From positions 124,001 through 188,000 of the forward strand of contig NZ_JAKKFH010000021.1 of NCBI RefSeq assembly GCF_022230925.1: 64,000 nt of DNA. Direction: 5' to 3'. This DNA is from Micromonospora alfalfae (GTDB lineage Bacteria; Actinomycetota; Actinomycetes; Mycobacteriales; Micromonosporaceae). The translations under genes were made by a program, and so were the position numbers. Of this stretch, positions 35,127-43,273 are shown in pieces; position 1 is the stretch's first letter, and each line of letters starts with the position of its first letter. The notes below the pieces were generated by a model. It worked only from the letters and a program-made list of their open reading frames with translations. It had not been told where the DNA came from and searched no databases.

Positions 35127-35202
35127 GTCGAGATCCAACAGCTGCGTGAGCCCGTTCGCATCTCATTTTGGGGCGGCTGTGAACGCGCACGCCTGTGGCG
35201 TT

Positions 35203-36171
35203 TCAGCACCTGCGTACTGATGGCTGGATCGTTTTCTCGGCGGCGAAGTAGGGCTCGGCCGCCTCCAGTCGGGGCACCTCCACGCCCAGCCTGCGCGCCT
35301 GCGCCAGGGTGTCGCGGCAGACCGCGCGCAGCTCCTCGGGGTTGGCGTGGGCCTCCATGACCAGGCGCATCGGCGGGAAGTGCCTGAACAGCCAGGCCAT
35401 CGCCGGTGCTGCCAGCCAGACGGGCGCAGTGAAAGGAAGCAGCTCGCTGCGGTGCCGCCGCAGATCAACGCCGCGAGCCTCGACGAGCCGCAGGAGTTCG
35501 CGGGTGGCAAGGATCGCTTCGCGTACGTTGCCGGACGTCAGCTTGGACAACGAGCCCGACTTCAGGCTCTGCGTGTGCAGGCCCGCGTTCTGAACGAAGT
35601 GGATCGACAGCCAGCCACGGAAGTCGTCGTTCTCCTGGAGCCTGAACCCCGCCTCACGAAACACCTGGCGCACGGCCCGCTCGCGCTCGGTCGGCGGCCG
35701 ATCGAGAGTGCCGAAGAAGACCACGGGCAGCAGAGCCCCACGCAGCACACCGTCGTCGCCGAAACCACCGCCGGCTCCGGGGAAGCCCCAGGCCACCTGG
35801 TCGGCGGGGAGGTGTTCGGTCGCGGTCAGCGGCTCGACCCAGAGGTTGTTGAAGACGAGCACGGTGGCTCTGCCCGCGCGCGATCCCAGGAAGGCGGTGG
35901 CCTCCGCGAAGCTGTAGTGCTGCACGCTCAGCACGATCAGATCGAAGTCGTGGTCCGGCTCCAGCGACTCGCGATAGCGCACCGGCCACCTCTCGGCGAC
36001 CCGCTTCCCCCACGGTCGCCGTCGGGTGTCGAGCAGGTCAAGGTCAATCGCATTGCCGTACGCAGCGGCCCGCCCCGGCCGGACGTAGAACTCGACGTGG
36101 TGTCCGGCCCGTTCCAGGGCCCATCCGTACATCGCGCCGATGACGCCCCGGCCGAACATCAAGATCTTCAC
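35203..36171 (-). CDS. Ketopantoate reductase (ApbA/PanE)-like dehydrogenase
   Basis: The 322-residue protein has an N-terminal Rossmann fold with Gly-Arg-Gly-Val-Ile-Gly, a conserved Asn-Asn-Leu-Trp-Val-Glu near residue 108 and the C-terminal helical domain typical of PanE-like proteins (Asn-Ala-Gly-Leu, Leu-Thr-Ser-Gly-Asn). Being TetR-controlled and away from pantothenate genes, it is probably a stress or detoxification dehydrogenase rather than true PanE; this is inference. The GTG at 36171 follows GAGGTG. Its promoter contains two TetR-type operators. Confidence 0.87.
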   Translation of the reverse strand: MKILMFGRGVIGAMYGWALERAGHHVEFYVRPGRAAAYGNAIDLDLLDTRRRPWGKRVAERWPVRYRESLEPDHDFDLIVLSVQHYSFAEATAFLGSRAGRATVLVFNNLWVEPLTATEHLPADQVAWGFPGAGGGFGDDGVLRGALLPVVFFGTLDRPPTERERAVRQVFREAGFRLQENDDFRGWLSIHFVQNAGLHTQSLKSGSLSKLTSGNVREAILATRELLRLVEARGVDLRRHRSELLPFTAPVWLAAPAMAWLFRHFPPMRLVMEAHANPEELRAVCRDTLAQARRLGVEVPRLEAAEPYFAAEKTIQPSVRRC

Positions 36172-36187
36172 GCGGCACCTCGTACCC

Positions 36188-36242
36188 TATAATTGGAGAT
36201 TGTCTCCGATTCTAAAATATGGAGATAGTCTCCACTTGTCAA
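36188..36242. promoter_or_regulatory. Divergent promoter with twin operators (tetR and PanE-like gene)
   Basis: Two 13-bp palindromes, GGAGATTGTCTCC (36195-36207) and GGAGATAGTCTCC (36221-36233), are 26 bases apart. On the minus strand TTGACA (36242-36237) and TATTTT (36219-36214) with a 17-base spacer form a promoter for the PanE-like gene; one operator fills the spacer and the other covers the start point. On the plus strand TATAAT (36188-36193) is a perfect -10 for tetR. Autoregulation and repression of the neighbour are inferred. Confidence 0.8.
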
Positions 36243-36253
36243 TGGAGCCCCAC

Positions 36254-36829
36254 GTGACCGATGCCAAGCCACTGCGCGCCGACGCCCGCCGCAACCGCGA
36301 CGCCCTGATCGCCAAGGCCCGCGAGCTCTTCGCCGACGGCCGCTTCGACCTGCGCTTCGACGACTTCGCCAAACTCGCCGGCGTGGGCACCGGCACGCTC
36401 TACCGCCACTTCCCCACCCGGGAGGCCCTGGCCGAGGCGGTCTACCGCGAAGAACTCACAGCGATGTGCGACAGGGCCCGCGAGCTGCACGCCACCCTCC
36501 CCGCCGACGAGGCGCTGGAGTCCTTCCTGCGTGGCTTCGTGGACCACCTGCACGGCCACGAGGGCCTCGCCCGCACACTCGCCACGCTCATGGCCACCCA
36601 GTCGGGCGCACTGGCGGAGGGTGCCCAGGCCCTGGGCCAGGTCATCGACGACCTCCTGGCCGCCGCCGTCAACGCCGGAGCCATCCGCGACGACGTGGGC
36701 GCCGGCGCCGTCATGATGGCCCTCCACGGCATCTGCGCGGCCTACGACCACCCGACCTACCGAACGGACGCGGACGGCGTCATCACCCTCGTCCTCGCCG
36801 GCCTCCGCCGCGGCGTACCTGCTCGGTGA
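36254..36829 (+). CDS. TetR-family transcriptional repressor
   Basis: The 191-residue protein has an N-terminal TetR helix-turn-helix (Phe-Asp-Asp-Phe-Ala-Lys-Leu-Ala-Gly-Val-Gly-Thr-Gly-Thr-Leu-Tyr-Arg-His-Phe) and a helical ligand-binding domain with a Met/His/Ala-rich pocket region. GTG 36254 has GGAG six bases upstream, whereas the ATG at 36242 has none and lies in the neighbour's -35 element. It faces the PanE-like gene over two identical-type palindromes, so it very probably represses itself and that gene; the inducer is unknown. Confidence 0.92.
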   Translation: MTDAKPLRADARRNRDALIAKARELFADGRFDLRFDDFAKLAGVGTGTLYRHFPTREALAEAVYREELTAMCDRARELHATLPADEALESFLRGFVDHLHGHEGLARTLATLMATQSGALAEGAQALGQVIDDLLAAAVNAGAIRDDVGAGAVMMALHGICAAYDHPTYRTDADGVITLVLAGLRRGVPAR

Positions 36830-36832
36830 TTG

Positions 36833-36940
36833 ATCCTGATCCAGGTCTTGGGCCTGCGGCCGTGGTGGCCCCGTTCGATCTGGATCAGGTCGGCCTCCTC
36901 CAGCACGGCGAGGTGTGGTGGTTCCTGCCGGGCCTCGCCA
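36833..36940 (-). pseudogene. Remnant of a winged-helix (MarR/ArsR-like) regulator
   Basis: Translated on the minus strand, this region gives His-Leu-Ala-Val-Leu-Glu-Glu-Ala-Asp-Leu-Ile, then Ile-Glu-Arg-Gly, Gly-Arg-Arg-Pro-Lys-Thr-Trp, the recognisable wing of winged-helix regulators. There is no start and no N-terminal domain, and the frame runs into tetR. It is read as a decayed gene fragment between tetR and the VOC gene. An inverted repeat CCTGATCCAG/CTGGATCAGG (36835-36844, 36880-36889) lies inside. Confidence 0.6.
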
Positions 36941-36969
36941 GCGGCTAGGGTCCGGCTTGGAGGTGGTCC

Positions 36970-37335
36970 GTGTTCACCGAAGCCTTTCCGATCGTGACGA
37001 CACCTGACCTGCCACGACTGATCGCGTTCTACCGGGACGTGGTCGGCTTCGAGCTGACCTACCGGTTCCCGGACGAGGGTGCACCGGAGTTCGTCGCGCT
37101 ACGGCTGGGCAGCAGCGAGCTCGGCCTGGCCGCCAACCCGGAGGCTGGCGGGCCGGCCGACTCGCACCGCTGGGAGTTGTGCGTCTACGCCGACGACTGC
37201 GACGCAGCCGTGGGCGCGCTGCGTACCGGTGGAGCGACAGTCACCGAGGAGCCGGTCGACCAGCCCTGGGGTGAACGGTCCGCGCGGGTCACCGACCCCG
37301 ACGGCAACCGGTTGCTGGTGCTGGCCCGGCTCTAG
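36970..37335 (+). CDS. VOC-family (glyoxalase/bleomycin-resistance-like) protein
   Basis: The 121-residue protein has the paired beta-alpha-beta-beta-beta modules of the vicinal oxygen chelate fold: Phe-Pro-Ile-Val-Thr-Thr-Pro-Asp-Leu near the start, Phe-Tyr-Arg-Asp-Val-Val-Gly-Phe, and Val-Thr-Asp-Pro-Asp-Gly-Asn-Arg near the end. Members bind metals and act as glyoxalases, dioxygenases or antibiotic-binding proteins; the role here is open. GGAGGT precedes the GTG start. It lies beside the decayed regulator and convergent to the RibD-like genes. Confidence 0.9.
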   Translation: MFTEAFPIVTTPDLPRLIAFYRDVVGFELTYRFPDEGAPEFVALRLGSSELGLAANPEAGGPADSHRWELCVYADDCDAAVGALRTGGATVTEEPVDQPWGERSARVTDPDGNRLLVLARL

Positions 37336-37359
37336 ACGAACGGGCCGCGGCCAGGGCTG

Positions 37360-38004
37360 TCATCGCCTCCAGAACAGCAGATGGGTGACTCCGCTGGGGC
37401 TGGGCACCGATTCGAGGTGGAAGCGGTCGAGCAGTTCGTCGGGGCTGTCCCACAACCGCTCTCCCCGGTGGAGGTCGACGGGCGCCACTGCGATGTGCAT
37501 CGTGTCGACCAGATCGGCCTCGATGAACTCGCGGATGGTGGCGACCCCACCACCGAGGCGTACGTCCCGACCGTCGGCAGCCTGTTTCGCCTCGGCCAGT
37601 GCCTCGGCCGGGCTGACATCGCGGAAGTGGAACGTGGTGTCGGACAGGCTGAACGACGGGCGCACGTGGTGGGTGAGCACGAAGACCGGCGTGTGGAACG
37701 GTGGGTTGTCCCCCCACCAGCCCTGCCAGTCATGGTTCTCCCAGGGGCCACGCTGGGGGCCGAACTTGTTGCGGCCCATGATCTCCGCGCCGATGTTGCT
37801 CTCGGCGTCACGGGTCAGGTAGTCGTCCAGGCCACGGGTGCCCCCCGGCTCGGTGCGATACACGAAGCTGGCGGTGGCGGCACGCCAGGAGAACAGCGGT
37901 GTGGGGTCCGCGTGACCGAAGGGCCGTTCCAGGCTCTGCCCCTCCCCGGTGCCGAACCCGTCGCGCGAAACGTTGAAGCACTGCACCCGCAACAGTTGCG
38001 CCAT
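37360..38004 (-). CDS. RibD/DHFR-fold reductase, first copy
   Basis: The 214-residue protein has the RibD C-terminal/dihydrofolate reductase fold: Ala-Glu-Ile-Met-Gly-Arg-Asn-Lys-Phe, Thr-Pro-Val-Phe-Val-Leu-Thr-His-His and Val-Arg-Leu-Gly-Gly-Gly-Val-Ala-Thr in the NADPH site. It is not a stand-alone RibD (no deaminase domain), so the substrate is unknown; such proteins are common in actinobacteria. A second, divergent copy follows 33 bases away on the same strand, suggesting an old duplication and one transcript. Confidence 0.87.
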   Translation of the reverse strand: MAQLLRVQCFNVSRDGFGTGEGQSLERPFGHADPTPLFSWRAATASFVYRTEPGGTRGLDDYLTRDAESNIGAEIMGRNKFGPQRGPWENHDWQGWWGDNPPFHTPVFVLTHHVRPSFSLSDTTFHFRDVSPAEALAEAKQAADGRDVRLGGGVATIREFIEADLVDTMHIAVAPVDLHRGERLWDSPDELLDRFHLESVPSPSGVTHLLFWRR

Positions 38005-38037
38005 GGTGTCTCCCCCCTTCCTTCGATGGGCAGTGAT

Positions 38038-38742
38038 TCAGTTCGCGGTCACCGTCGGGCCGCCTCCCCTGCCCCTGTCGTCGAGCACGAGCGGGGCGCG
38101 ACCGCGCACCGCGTACCGGATGTGGGTCACCTGTGGGGTGGCGAGGACGCGGGTCGGCATCAGCTCGACTCCCTCCCGATCGCCCAGGTCGAGGTCCGCG
38201 TCGAAGAGCCGCAGGCCGGTGCCGAGCACGACCGGTACGACGTGCAGTTCCAACTCGTCGAGCAGGCCGGCCTTGAGCACCTGCCGGACCAGGCTGCCGC
38301 CCCCGGCCACCGCGACATCCTTGCCACCGGCCGCGGCGCGCGCCTGCTCCACGGCGCTGGCCACGCCGTCGGTGACGTAGGTGAAGCTGGTGCCCCCTCC
38401 CCGCTGCAGCCGCTGGCGGGGACGGTGGGTGACGACGAAGACCGGCGCGCGAAACGGCGGCTCCTCACCCCAGGGGATCTCACCCCCGTCGGCCATCCGG
38501 CGTCCCATCACGTACGCGCCGGCCGCGCCGAACGACTCGGCGATCACCTCGGAGTTGGTGTCCTGCTCGCCGCCGGCAAAACCCTGCCGTTCGCGCCAGG
38601 CCGCCGCTTCGGTCGCCCACCGGGTGACCCGGAAGAACTTCGCGCTCTCCGCCGAGTCCATCCAGTTGCCGTTCCCGTCGAACTGTGGGCCGGCGTAGAA
38701 GCCGTCCACCGACACCGACAGTTGTGCGGTCACCTTCGTCAT
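38038..38742 (-). CDS. RibD/DHFR-fold reductase, second copy
   Basis: The 234-residue protein starts Met-Thr-Lys-Val-Thr-Ala-Gln-Leu-Ser-Val-Ser-Val-Asp-Gly-Phe, typical of DHFR-fold proteins, with Gly-Arg-Arg-Met-Ala-Asp, Pro-Val-Phe-Val-Val-Thr-His and Val-Ala-Val-Ala-Gly-Gly-Gly-Ser-Leu-Val. The ATG at 38742 has GGAG four bases before it; the longer open frame overlaps another gene. Sequence similarity to the preceding copy is modest, so both may have different substrates. Confidence 0.88.
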   Translation of the reverse strand: MTKVTAQLSVSVDGFYAGPQFDGNGNWMDSAESAKFFRVTRWATEAAAWRERQGFAGGEQDTNSEVIAESFGAAGAYVMGRRMADGGEIPWGEEPPFRAPVFVVTHRPRQRLQRGGGTSFTYVTDGVASAVEQARAAAGGKDVAVAGGGSLVRQVLKAGLLDELELHVVPVVLGTGLRLFDADLDLGDREGVELMPTRVLATPQVTHIRYAVRGRAPLVLDDRGRGGGPTVTAN

Positions 38743-38819
38743 CGCGCTCCGATCCTCTCCTCGGGCGACACCCCGCCTGGGTGCCGCTCCCCGAGGGGTC
38801 GGAGCCGAACGCGATGTCC

Positions 38820-39248
38820 CTACCGGGAAGAAGTGTGACGCGTGCCACTTGCGGGCTCGGTCAGGTACCACGTCCCGGCGTGTTCCGGGTCGCGTGACCA
38901 GCGCATCCGGGGCTTCTCCTCCGGGCGGGGGCTCCAGTCCCGGTAGGGCGAGAGGGCCACCCGCCAGGCGATCACCGCGAAGAAGTAGAGGCCGGGGCCG
39001 ACCAGCCAGAGCAGGGCGTCGCGTCGCCGATAGGAGGCGTAGGGCGCGAGCCACGCGGTCGCCGCCATCGGCATCGCGACCGCACTGAGGTCGGCCACCG
39101 GCCCACGGCCGAATCGAGCCTCGATCAGCTCGCGGAGGATGAGGGACGGAACGACCACCCCGACCAGCAACGCCACCGTACGGATCATGCGGACCCGGCG
39201 GGCCCGGCGATCCGGAGATACGCGGGCAGCAACTGCTTCGGTGGGCAT
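38820..39248 (-). CDS. Small membrane protein, unknown function
   Basis: The 142-residue protein has three transmembrane helices (about 22-40, 52-70 and 77-97) with a basic N-terminus and a C-terminal 45-residue charged tail rich in Arg, Pro and Trp. No recognised domain. It lies upstream of the RibD-like pair on the same strand with a 77-base gap. Codon use is typical. Confidence 0.65.
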   Translation of the reverse strand: MPTEAVAARVSPDRRARRVRMIRTVALLVGVVVPSLILRELIEARFGRGPVADLSAVAMPMAATAWLAPYASYRRRDALLWLVGPGLYFFAVIAWRVALSPYRDWSPRPEEKPRMRWSRDPEHAGTWYLTEPASGTRHTSSR

Positions 39249-39414
39249 CCCCGGAGAGTACGGGCCGGCCGCATCTGTGGATCTAGGACTGCCGGTCGGG
39301 GATGGTCGCCTCGATCCGCAGACCGATACCGGTCAGACGCCGGCCCTGATCGATGAATCGCCTGGTCCACGAGGTGCCGGGGCGCGGGCGGCCGGCCCGG
39401 CTAGGGTGGTGATC

Positions 39415-40296
39415 ATGCGGATTGGCATCGTGATTCTGCCGGACCAGCGGTGGGCGGAGTCGCAGCGTCGCTGGCGGCAGGTCGACGAGTGGGGCTTCGA
39501 CCATGCCTGGACGTACGACCACCTGGGTTGGCGTGACCTGGTCGACGGCCCGTGGTTCGACTCGATGGCCACGCTGACCGCGGCCGCCACTGTGACCTCG
39601 CGGATTCGACTGGGCACTCTCGTGGCGTCGCCGAACTTCCGACACCCGGCCGCGTTCGCCAGGCAGATCACCACCCTGGACGACGTCTCCGCGGGCCGGC
39701 TGCTGCTCGGTCTGGGAGCGGGTGGCAGCGGCTTCGACTCGGCGGTGCTGGGTGGTGAGACGCTGCCACCGCGTCAGCGGGTCGACCGGTTCGCCGAGTT
39801 CACCGAGTTGTTGGACCTGATCCTGCGGGAGGACGGCGCCACCTGGCGGGGCGACTGGTTCGCCGCTGTGGATGCTCGCAACAACCCCGGCTGTGTGCAG
39901 CAGCCTCGGGTGCCGTTCGTGGTGGCCGCCAACGGGCCACGGTCGATGCGGTTGGTGGCCCGCTTCGGGCAGGGGTGGGTGACCACCGGCACCGGTGACG
40001 ACAACGACCTGGCGGGTTGGTGGGCCAGTGTGTCGGCGCTGTCAGCGCGGATGGACCGGACCCTGGACGAGGCCGGCCGCGACCCGGCCAGCCTGGACCG
40101 CTACCTCTCGCTGGACGCTGGGCCGGTCTTCTCGCTCAGCAGCGCACAGTTCTTCGCCGATCAGGTCGGCCGGGCCGCCGAGTTGGGCTTCACCGACGTG
40201 GTGACGCACTGGCCGCGCGCCAGCAGTTGGTACGCCGGTGACGAGGCCATCCTGGTGGATGTGGCGACGCGGTTGCTGCCACAACTACGCGGCTGA
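39415..40296 (+). CDS. LLM-class flavin/F420-dependent oxidoreductase
   Basis: The 293-residue protein has the luciferase-like TIM barrel: Met-Arg-Ile-Gly-Ile-Val-Ile-Leu-Pro at the N-terminus, Ala-Trp-Thr-Tyr-Asp-His-Leu-Gly, Ile-Arg-Leu-Gly-Thr-Leu-Val and Gly-Arg-Leu-Leu-Leu-Gly-Leu-Gly-Ala-Gly. Actinobacterial members often use cofactor F420; the substrate is unknown. The ATG at 39415 is the natural start; the much longer open frame crosses the divergent membrane-protein gene. Confidence 0.9.
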   Translation: MRIGIVILPDQRWAESQRRWRQVDEWGFDHAWTYDHLGWRDLVDGPWFDSMATLTAAATVTSRIRLGTLVASPNFRHPAAFARQITTLDDVSAGRLLLGLGAGGSGFDSAVLGGETLPPRQRVDRFAEFTELLDLILREDGATWRGDWFAAVDARNNPGCVQQPRVPFVVAANGPRSMRLVARFGQGWVTTGTGDDNDLAGWWASVSALSARMDRTLDEAGRDPASLDRYLSLDAGPVFSLSSAQFFADQVGRAAELGFTDVVTHWPRASSWYAGDEAILVDVATRLLPQLRG

Positions 40297-40326
40297 GACC
40301 GCCACCGAACCGGCTGGGGCGGCCGG

Positions 40327-40758
40327 TCAGGTGCCGAGGTCGCCGCTGGCCACACCGCCCTCGCCGCCGGAAACCAGGCGGAAGCGCAGGCAGACGATGG
40401 GGGTGTCGCCGTCGACAGGGGTGCCGAGCCGCGCCCAGTAGGTCGAGTGCCCGGCCCGCCACTCCTCGATCGAGCGGTCGCCCTCGCCCTCGGCGTGGGC
40501 GAAGTCCCAGGGCACGTCGGCGAAGCGGACCACCTCGACTCCGGTGATCTCCACGACGCCGGCCAGTGCGTTGTCGTCGTCGACAAGCGCCAGGCGTTCG
40601 CCGACGTGCTCCAACTCCTCGCCTTCTTCCGCGTACTCGGCGAGCCGGCCGGCCGTCGCTGTCTTCACACCGGCCAGCACCAGGGTGTTGAGGGTTGCCC
40701 GCAACTCACCGGGGGTGCCGAGGGCGAGGGCGCGCAGTTCACCGATCCGAGGCCACAT
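40327..40758 (-). CDS. ASCH domain protein
   Basis: The 143-residue protein has an ASCH domain: Gly-Val-Lys-Thr-Ala-Thr-Ala, Val-Gly-Glu-Arg-Leu-Ala-Leu-Val-Asp, Val-Val-Glu-Ile-Thr-Gly-Val and Phe-Ala-His-Ala-Glu-Gly-Glu-Gly-Asp-Arg-Ser. ASCH proteins are predicted RNA-binding or nucleotide-modifying (some are N4-acetylcytidine hydrolases such as YqfB). The Glu and Lys positions fit an active member. It is convergent with the oxidoreductase and followed upstream by the questin-oxidase-like gene on the same strand. Confidence 0.87.
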   Translation of the reverse strand: MWPRIGELRALALGTPGELRATLNTLVLAGVKTATAGRLAEYAEEGEELEHVGERLALVDDDNALAGVVEITGVEVVRFADVPWDFAHAEGEGDRSIEEWRAGHSTYWARLGTPVDGDTPIVCLRFRLVSGGEGGVASGDLGT

Positions 40759-40815
40759 CCTGCCGAGGCTAGGCCAGGGCGGCCCGGCCCGCCGCCGCAA
40801 TACCCGTCGCCCCGC

Positions 40816-41862
40816 TCAGATCAGTTGGCCGGCGTAGCCGGGTGCGGTGAGGAGCCGTTCGTCAGCACTGGTCGCGTACGCGTCGAGGATCGCGTCGGCG
40901 AGCTTGACCACGTGCTCGTCGCCGTGGCGGGCCGCGCGGGCGAAGACCTCCGCCGGTGTTGCGGGGGTCACTGTCGGTGGCGCGATGCCGTGGGCTGGGG
41001 CGTACACGGAGGTCATGGCCGCCGTCGCGGCCCAGGCCGCGGTGAGGCTCGGCGCCCACAGGCCACGGTCCAGTGCCGGCAGGGTACGCAGCACGGCGGT
41101 CGGGGCGGTGACCGCGTGCACCAGCATGACCGGCGCGGTGTGCCCGAAGCGCAGGTAGTTCAGGCCGGCCCGGTGCACCAGCGTGGTGAGCCCGCGCTCC
41201 GCCTCGGCCGGGCTCCGCGCGGGGCGCAGCGTCGCGAGTGCCGGCTCCCATCGGGGTACGCCCGGCAGTTGGTCCAGCCGATCCCGGACGCCGCCGGTCT
41301 GGTCGTCGATCCGGGGCAGCCCGGCCAGCGCGGCTGCCACGTCGATGTCGTCGGTGTCGGGCTGGTCCGGATCGCCGCTGAGCAGCCGGTCGGTGCCGGG
41401 GATCGGCTGCCAGCGGGCCGCCCAGTAGCCGAGGGCCTGGCCCAGCTCGGTGAGCCGCTGTGGGTTCTCGTCGTCCGGGTCGAGCGCGCGTACGGCGTGC
41501 CCGACCCGGATCACACCGTGCGTGGCACCGGCGGCGATGCCCGGCAGCAGCCGGGGCCACCAGGTGCCGAGTACCGCACGCCACTGGTGTTCGCGCAGTT
41601 GCCGGTCGAAGTAGGCCAGCCAGTCGCCGGCGCGCTTCGGATCGCCCAGCGCCGACCGCCAGTCGTCGATCGGGTGCAGCCCCCGGGGCAGTTCGTCGAG
41701 GCGGCCGAGGTAGTCGTCGAGCCACCGGTGCACCCGGTGTGGGTGCCCGTGTCGGACCAACGCCTCGACGGCCATCGGCCCGTGGTTGGACAGCCAGCCC
41801 TGATATTCGGGGCCGGTTCGGTGCAGTCGCTCGTACGCCTCGTCGAGAACTCCGTCACTCAT
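40816..41862 (-). CDS. Questin-oxidase-like (DUF4243) protein
   Basis: The 348-residue protein matches the questin oxidase family: Ser-Asn-His-Gly-Pro-Met-Ala near residue 27 and several His-rich motifs (Gly-Ala-Thr-His-Gly-Val, Val-His-Ala-Val-Thr-Ala). Fungal members perform Baeyer-Villiger-type ring cleavage of anthraquinones; bacterial members have no proven substrate. No biosynthetic cluster surrounds it. ATG 41862 is the first in frame. Confidence 0.85.
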   Translation of the reverse strand: MSDGVLDEAYERLHRTGPEYQGWLSNHGPMAVEALVRHGHPHRVHRWLDDYLGRLDELPRGLHPIDDWRSALGDPKRAGDWLAYFDRQLREHQWRAVLGTWWPRLLPGIAAGATHGVIRVGHAVRALDPDDENPQRLTELGQALGYWAARWQPIPGTDRLLSGDPDQPDTDDIDVAAALAGLPRIDDQTGGVRDRLDQLPGVPRWEPALATLRPARSPAEAERGLTTLVHRAGLNYLRFGHTAPVMLVHAVTAPTAVLRTLPALDRGLWAPSLTAAWAATAAMTSVYAPAHGIAPPTVTPATPAEVFARAARHGDEHVVKLADAILDAYATSADERLLTAPGYAGQLI

Positions 41863-41895
41863 CAGCCGATCGTCGGTGCTGAACCTCGCTTCAGG

Positions 41896-42447
41896 TCAAG
41901 CGGGCAGATCCGCGGCGTCGATCAGGCCGGTGATCCGTAGGTCGGCAGCGACCTCGGGCGGGCAGTCCACTGCCACCACTGCGGTGCCCAGCACCTCGGC
42001 GCCCCGCGCGGCGCAGATGTCGTAGAGGGCGCGTAGCTGCGCGCCGGTACGCACCCAGTCGTCCACCACCAGCACCCGGTCGCCGGGGCCGAGGTGTCGG
42101 TCCCGCACGGCGAGGTCCACCCGTCGACCCCGGTAGTCCGGTGGGCTCTGCGCCCAGGTGAGCGGCCCGGCCGGCAGTCGTCCGTCACCGGCCTTGTGGG
42201 CGGCCACGAAGCCGACGCCGAGGGCGGTGGCGGCCAACGGCCCGAGGAGCAGCCCGGTGACGGCCGGCGCGAGCACCACGGTGGGCCGGGCGGCCCGGTA
42301 CGGGGCCACCAGGGCCGGCCCCAGCTTGGCCAGCACCGCCGCGTCCCGCCACCAACCGGAGATGTCGCTGACCAGGTGACTGGTGTCCGGGCCGGGGTCG
42401 ATCCACTGGAACAGGGCGGCCAGGCGTTCGGTCAGATCGGCGGGCAT
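41896..42447 (-). CDS. Phosphoribosyltransferase family protein
   Basis: The 183-residue protein has the type I PRTase signature Val-Leu-Val-Val-Asp-Asp-Trp-Val-Arg-Thr-Gly near residue 130 and a flexible-loop region. It resembles Apt/PyrE-like salvage enzymes, but the base is not predictable. The Trp in the PRPP loop is unusual. The ATG at 42447 has AGGATGAG upstream. It lies 33 bases upstream of the questin-oxidase-like gene on the same strand. Confidence 0.83.
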   Translation of the reverse strand: MPADLTERLAALFQWIDPGPDTSHLVSDISGWWRDAAVLAKLGPALVAPYRAARPTVVLAPAVTGLLLGPLAATALGVGFVAAHKAGDGRLPAGPLTWAQSPPDYRGRRVDLAVRDRHLGPGDRVLVVDDWVRTGAQLRALYDICAARGAEVLGTAVVAVDCPPEVAADLRITGLIDAADLPA

Positions 42448-42634
42448 CCGCTCATCCTGCGGCACGGGCGGCGGGCGCGGTGGCACCCGGGCCACCCGGC
42501 CCACCCGGGGTCGGATGATCGGCTACACGTACCTGTGCAAATACGGGCATACCACCATGATCACGTTGACGTCGGAAGTACTTCTCTCGTTACGGTCCGA
42601 CCCGGTTTGTTCAGACGACGAAAGGACCGGGCCG

Positions 42635-43273
42635 GTGGTAGGCAAGCACTCTCGTACCCGCATCTTCTCCTCCCCGGCGGGCATCGTGGCCACCGCGGCG
42701 GTCGGCGTCGCCCTCGCCGTCGGAGGCACCGTAGGTGCCGTGCAGTTGGTTTCCGGCTCCGACCAGTCGGGGCAGGTTGCTCTCGACCTCACCCCGACCA
42801 CCGCCGCGAGCAGCCTCACCCCCAGCTCCCCGGCCGTCACCCCGAGCGCCAGCGCCTCGCCCAGCGTCACCGCCAGCCCGTCGGCGACCCGGTCGCAGCA
42901 GGCCGCCTCCCGGGGCAGGGAGCGCACCTCGTCGCCGAAGCCGAAGCCGAAGCCGACAGTCAAGAAGACCACCGCCGCGGCGAAGGTCCTGGACAGCGGT
43001 TCGTGCGGCGCCTCGTTCTACTCCGACGGGCAGCTCACCGCCAACGGCGAGTCGTTCAACCCGAACGCGCTGACCGCCGCGCACAAGACGCTGCCGTTCA
43101 ACACCAAGGTCCGGGTGACCAACCCGGCCAACGGCAAGTCGGTGACGGTACGGATCAACGACCGCGGCCCGTTCATCGACGGCCGCTGCCTGGACCTCTC
43201 CCGGGCCGCCTTCGCCAGCATCGCCTCGGTCGACGTGGGTGCGCTCACCGTCCGCTACGAGGTCCTCGGCTGA
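42635..43273 (+). CDS. RlpA-like double-psi beta-barrel secreted protein
   Basis: The 212-residue protein has an N-terminal hydrophobic helix (signal or anchor), a Ser/Thr/Pro-rich linker of about 60 residues and a C-terminal DPBB domain with Cys-Gly-Ala-Ser-Phe-Tyr, Ala-His-Lys-Thr-Leu-Pro-Phe and Ile-Asn-Asp-Arg-Gly-Pro-Phe. RlpA in gammaproteobacteria is a lytic transglycosylase for naked glycan; the catalytic Asp is kept. GTG 42635 has AAGGA upstream; the longer frame is not supported. It lies divergent from the PRTase gene. Confidence 0.9.
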   Translation: MVGKHSRTRIFSSPAGIVATAAVGVALAVGGTVGAVQLVSGSDQSGQVALDLTPTTAASSLTPSSPAVTPSASASPSVTASPSATRSQQAASRGRERTSSPKPKPKPTVKKTTAAAKVLDSGSCGASFYSDGQLTANGESFNPNALTAAHKTLPFNTKVRVTNPANGKSVTVRINDRGPFIDGRCLDLSRAAFASIASVDVGALTVRYEVLG

